From NCBI GenBank assembly GCA_018224485.1, contig JAGTVE010000263.1, forward strand, positions 1 through 7,578: a DNA stretch of 7,578 nt, in the 5' to 3' direction. The notes under the pieces were generated by a model. It saw only the letters and a program-made list of their open reading frames with translations, searched no databases and was not told the DNA's origin. The position numbers and the translations under genes were made by a program. This document shows positions 5,914 through 7,578 of this stretch, one piece after another. Source of the stretch: Thioalkalivibrio sp. Lineage in GTDB: Bacteria; Pseudomonadota; Gammaproteobacteria; Ectothiorhodospirales; Ectothiorhodospiraceae. Numbering within the stretch: the first letter of the stretch is position 1; each line of letters opens with the position of its first letter.

Positions 5914-7578
5914 TTACTGTACAACAGCCGTGTGACCTTCTCGAACGGCATTCAGGCGCCGCACCAGTTCCGGCCAGTCCACGCGCCGGTTGTGGCCGAT
6001 CACCTCGATTCGCGGCAACCCCCCGCCCTCAACCAGCGTAAAGGTGCCGTCGGGACGGTCGGCGATCCCGGAGACCCGGCAGACGTCGCCCTCGAGTTCG
6101 CAGTTGAACCCCAGCCTGCGATAGGCGAAGGCGTCGAACAGGCGCAGGAAGCTCGCCGCCAGCCTGCCCTGGACCCCACCGCCGATCGCGGTCAGATTCT
6201 CGACCGCGCGCTGGCTGATCCGCCGCCTCCCCGGATCTTCCTCGGGCGTTGCCAGAGACAGCTGCATGCGCTGCGGCACCCACTCGACCAGCAACAGGTC
6301 CTCGACGCTACCGGAAAGCCGGCCCTCGATACGGCCGAAGTCCAGGGCGCTCGTCAGAAGATCCAGTTCAAGCCGCCGCACCTGTGCCGAAACCTCCAGC
6401 TCGGGGGTGATCCCGAACAGGTTGCGGATGCGCAGACCCCCGAGCACGATCTCGCCATCGAAGACCTGCACCAGCAGCTGGCCATCGACGCGCAGGCCGT
6501 CGATGTCGTAGAACACGCGCGGAACGATGCCGGCCAGCGTGCCGGTAAACCGCGGCCAGCCGATTGCCTCGGTCAGCCGTTCCAGGCTCAGGGCGCGGAT
6601 CCCCCCCTCGAACTCGATTTTCGGTCCCTCGGACCCCAGATGCAGATGGAAGCGATCGACGCCGACACCGCCGTCCAGCACCGGAACGAACAGCGGATCG
6701 AGCAGGCGAAGGCCACGAGACTCGAGCTGGAAGTCCATCTGGAAGGGGCCGACGGGCAGGCCGCGGACCTCGCCGGAGGTGACGGAAAGCGACGACTCCC
6801 GGGCCACCGCCTCGTCGCTCCAGGCGACACTACCGGCGGAACCCGTCAGCCCGAAGCGATCAAGCTCGTCCCTCAGCCCCAGGCCCTGCCAGAAGGCCGT
6901 CAGCGCACGGGCACGACCCTCCGATACGATCAGGTGGCCGCGGGTCTCGCCCTCGAAGCGGGTGCGGCCCAGGACGGTGCCGGCAAGCAGCGGTTCACCC
7001 ACTATCCTGCCCGCGAGATCCAGGCGCCCGACCTGCCATTCGATCTCGCCATGCTCGAGCCGGTTGCCCGAATGCACCAGCCCCGCACCCTGCAGGAGGG
7101 TGTGTGCCCCGAGCGCCACCTCCCCCGAGGCGGCGCGCCACGCTGTCGCATGCGGCTGCTGGGGGACGGGCTGCAATGAAGAAATCGACACGGCCAACGG
7201 TCCTGCCTCTCCGAGATCCAGAAACCACGGCTCGAAGAATGCCGCGCCCTCCGTGAACCGGGCCTGAACATCGTAGCCGGCCGGGCCATGGGCCAGTCTC
7301 CCCGACACGGACAGACCCTCCGCGGCGTGCAGCCCGGCGGAATCGCTGAAGTCCAGCCCGGAGACGGACAGATCCAGTTCCATGGCCGGCAACCGCCCAC
7401 GGGTATCGATGCGCCCGGCGATGCTCGCGATCCCGGCATCGACCACCACCGGCACCTCCAGCGGCACCAGGCCGGAATCCATCAGCATCGGCAGATCAAG
7501 CCCGGCCACGTCGAGGTCCACGCGCAGCCCGGCAGCCCCGGCGGAACCACTGACGCGGCCGTGACCGCGGAACAGGCC
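5914..7578 (-). CDS. ydbH: YdbH family intermembrane phospholipid transport protein, C-terminal part
   Basis: The frame is open to the right edge, so this is the last 554 residues of a longer protein (E. coli YdbH is 879). YdbH is an AsmA-like protein anchored in the inner membrane by an N-terminal helix that is outside this window. Its long beta-taco groove spans the periplasm and is thought to carry phospholipids, redundantly with TamB and YhdP. Visible family signatures, all near the C-terminus, are FTGTLAGIVPRVFYDIDG, DGQLLVQVFDGEI, LRIRNLFGITPEL, ALDFGRIEGRLSG, RRISQRAVENLTAIGGG, FLRLFDAFAYRRLGF and GLPRIEVIGHNRRVDW. Repeated short amphipathic strands fill the rest. Two cysteines, C493 and C500 of the fragment (NCELEGDVC), could form a disulphide. 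The valine GTG codon at 7521 is internal, not the start. In E. coli the C-terminal strand docks onto the lipoprotein YnbE, but here the next gene is a lipoprotein-type YdbL. Older databases call this family 'dicarboxylate transport', which is unsupported. Confidence 0.9.
   Translation of the reverse strand, partial: GLFRGHGRVSGSAGAAGLRVDLDVAGLDLPMLMDSGLVPLEVPVVVDAGIASIAGRIDTRGRLPAMELDLSVSGLDFSDSAGLHAAEGLSVSGRLAHGPAGYDVQARFTEGAAFFEPWFLDLGEAGPLAVSISSLQPVPQQPHATAWRAASGEVALGAHTLLQGAGLVHSGNRLEHGEIEWQVGRLDLAGRIVGEPLLAGTVLGRTRFEGETRGHLIVSEGRARALTAFWQGLGLRDELDRFGLTGSAGSVAWSDEAVARESSLSVTSGEVRGLPVGPFQMDFQLESRGLRLLDPLFVPVLDGGVGVDRFHLHLGSEGPKIEFEGGIRALSLERLTEAIGWPRFTGTLAGIVPRVFYDIDGLRVDGQLLVQVFDGEIVLGGLRIRNLFGITPELEVSAQVRRLELDLLTSALDFGRIEGRLSGSVEDLLLVEWVPQRMQLSLATPEEDPGRRRISQRAVENLTAIGGGVQGRLAASFLRLFDAFAYRRLGFNCELEGDVCRVSGIADRPDGTFTLVEGGGLPRIEVIGHNRRVDWPELVRRLNAVREGHTAVVQ

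Noticed and set aside
5797..7179. Plus-strand frame of 460 codons opposite ydbH
   Set aside because: No motifs and a biased Gln/Pro/Ala/Arg composition; the opposite strand carries strong YdbH family signatures to its C-terminus.

Overview
The window is GC-rich chromosomal DNA with typical gammaproteobacterial gene content: a YdbH/YdbL-type envelope system, a BrkB/YihY membrane protein, cyclopropane fatty acid synthase and a TorF-like (Gcw_chp) outer-membrane protein. The very acidic exported porin fragment and the general character suggest a halophilic or haloalkaliphilic gammaproteobacterium (Ectothiorhodospiraceae/Thioalkalivibrio-like). That placement is inference from style and family recognition, not from a search.

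Layout. (1) Positions 1-497, minus strand: the N-terminal 165 residues of a TorF/Gcw_chp-type putative porin with a signal peptide, running off the left edge. (2) Positions 498-851: a divergent intergenic region. It holds a near-consensus sigma-54 (-24/-12) promoter pointing at the porin. Upstream of that promoter lie an IHF-like site, an imperfect inverted repeat and an NtrC-like palindrome, in the usual order and spacing of an enhancer-dependent promoter. (3) Positions 852-3855, plus strand: a three-gene run made of a class I SAM methyltransferase of the PKMT/'regulatory domain' type, cyclopropane-fatty-acyl-phospholipid synthase (cfa), and a 68-residue two-helix membrane protein. (4) Positions 3856-3897: a short convergent gap with a GC-rich inverted repeat. 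(5) Positions 7578-3898, minus strand, read right to left: the C-terminal 554 residues of a YdbH-family protein, then a lipoprotein-anchored long YdbL (DUF1318), then a BrkB/YihY inner-membrane protein with a C-terminal winged-helix-like region, whose GTG start overlaps the YdbL stop.

How the genes fit together. The minus-strand operon looks like a variant of the E. coli ydbH-ynbE-ydbL system, which forms a bridge carrying phospholipid between the inner and outer membranes. Here there is no separate ynbE gene. The DUF1318 protein instead carries its own lipoprotein signal and a short beta-prone segment, and a YihY protein is translationally coupled to it. The convergent cfa run modifies membrane phospholipids, so most of the window concerns the cell envelope. 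The porin appears to be under separate, probably nitrogen-responsive, sigma-54 control. No RNA genes, mobile elements or CRISPR arrays were seen.
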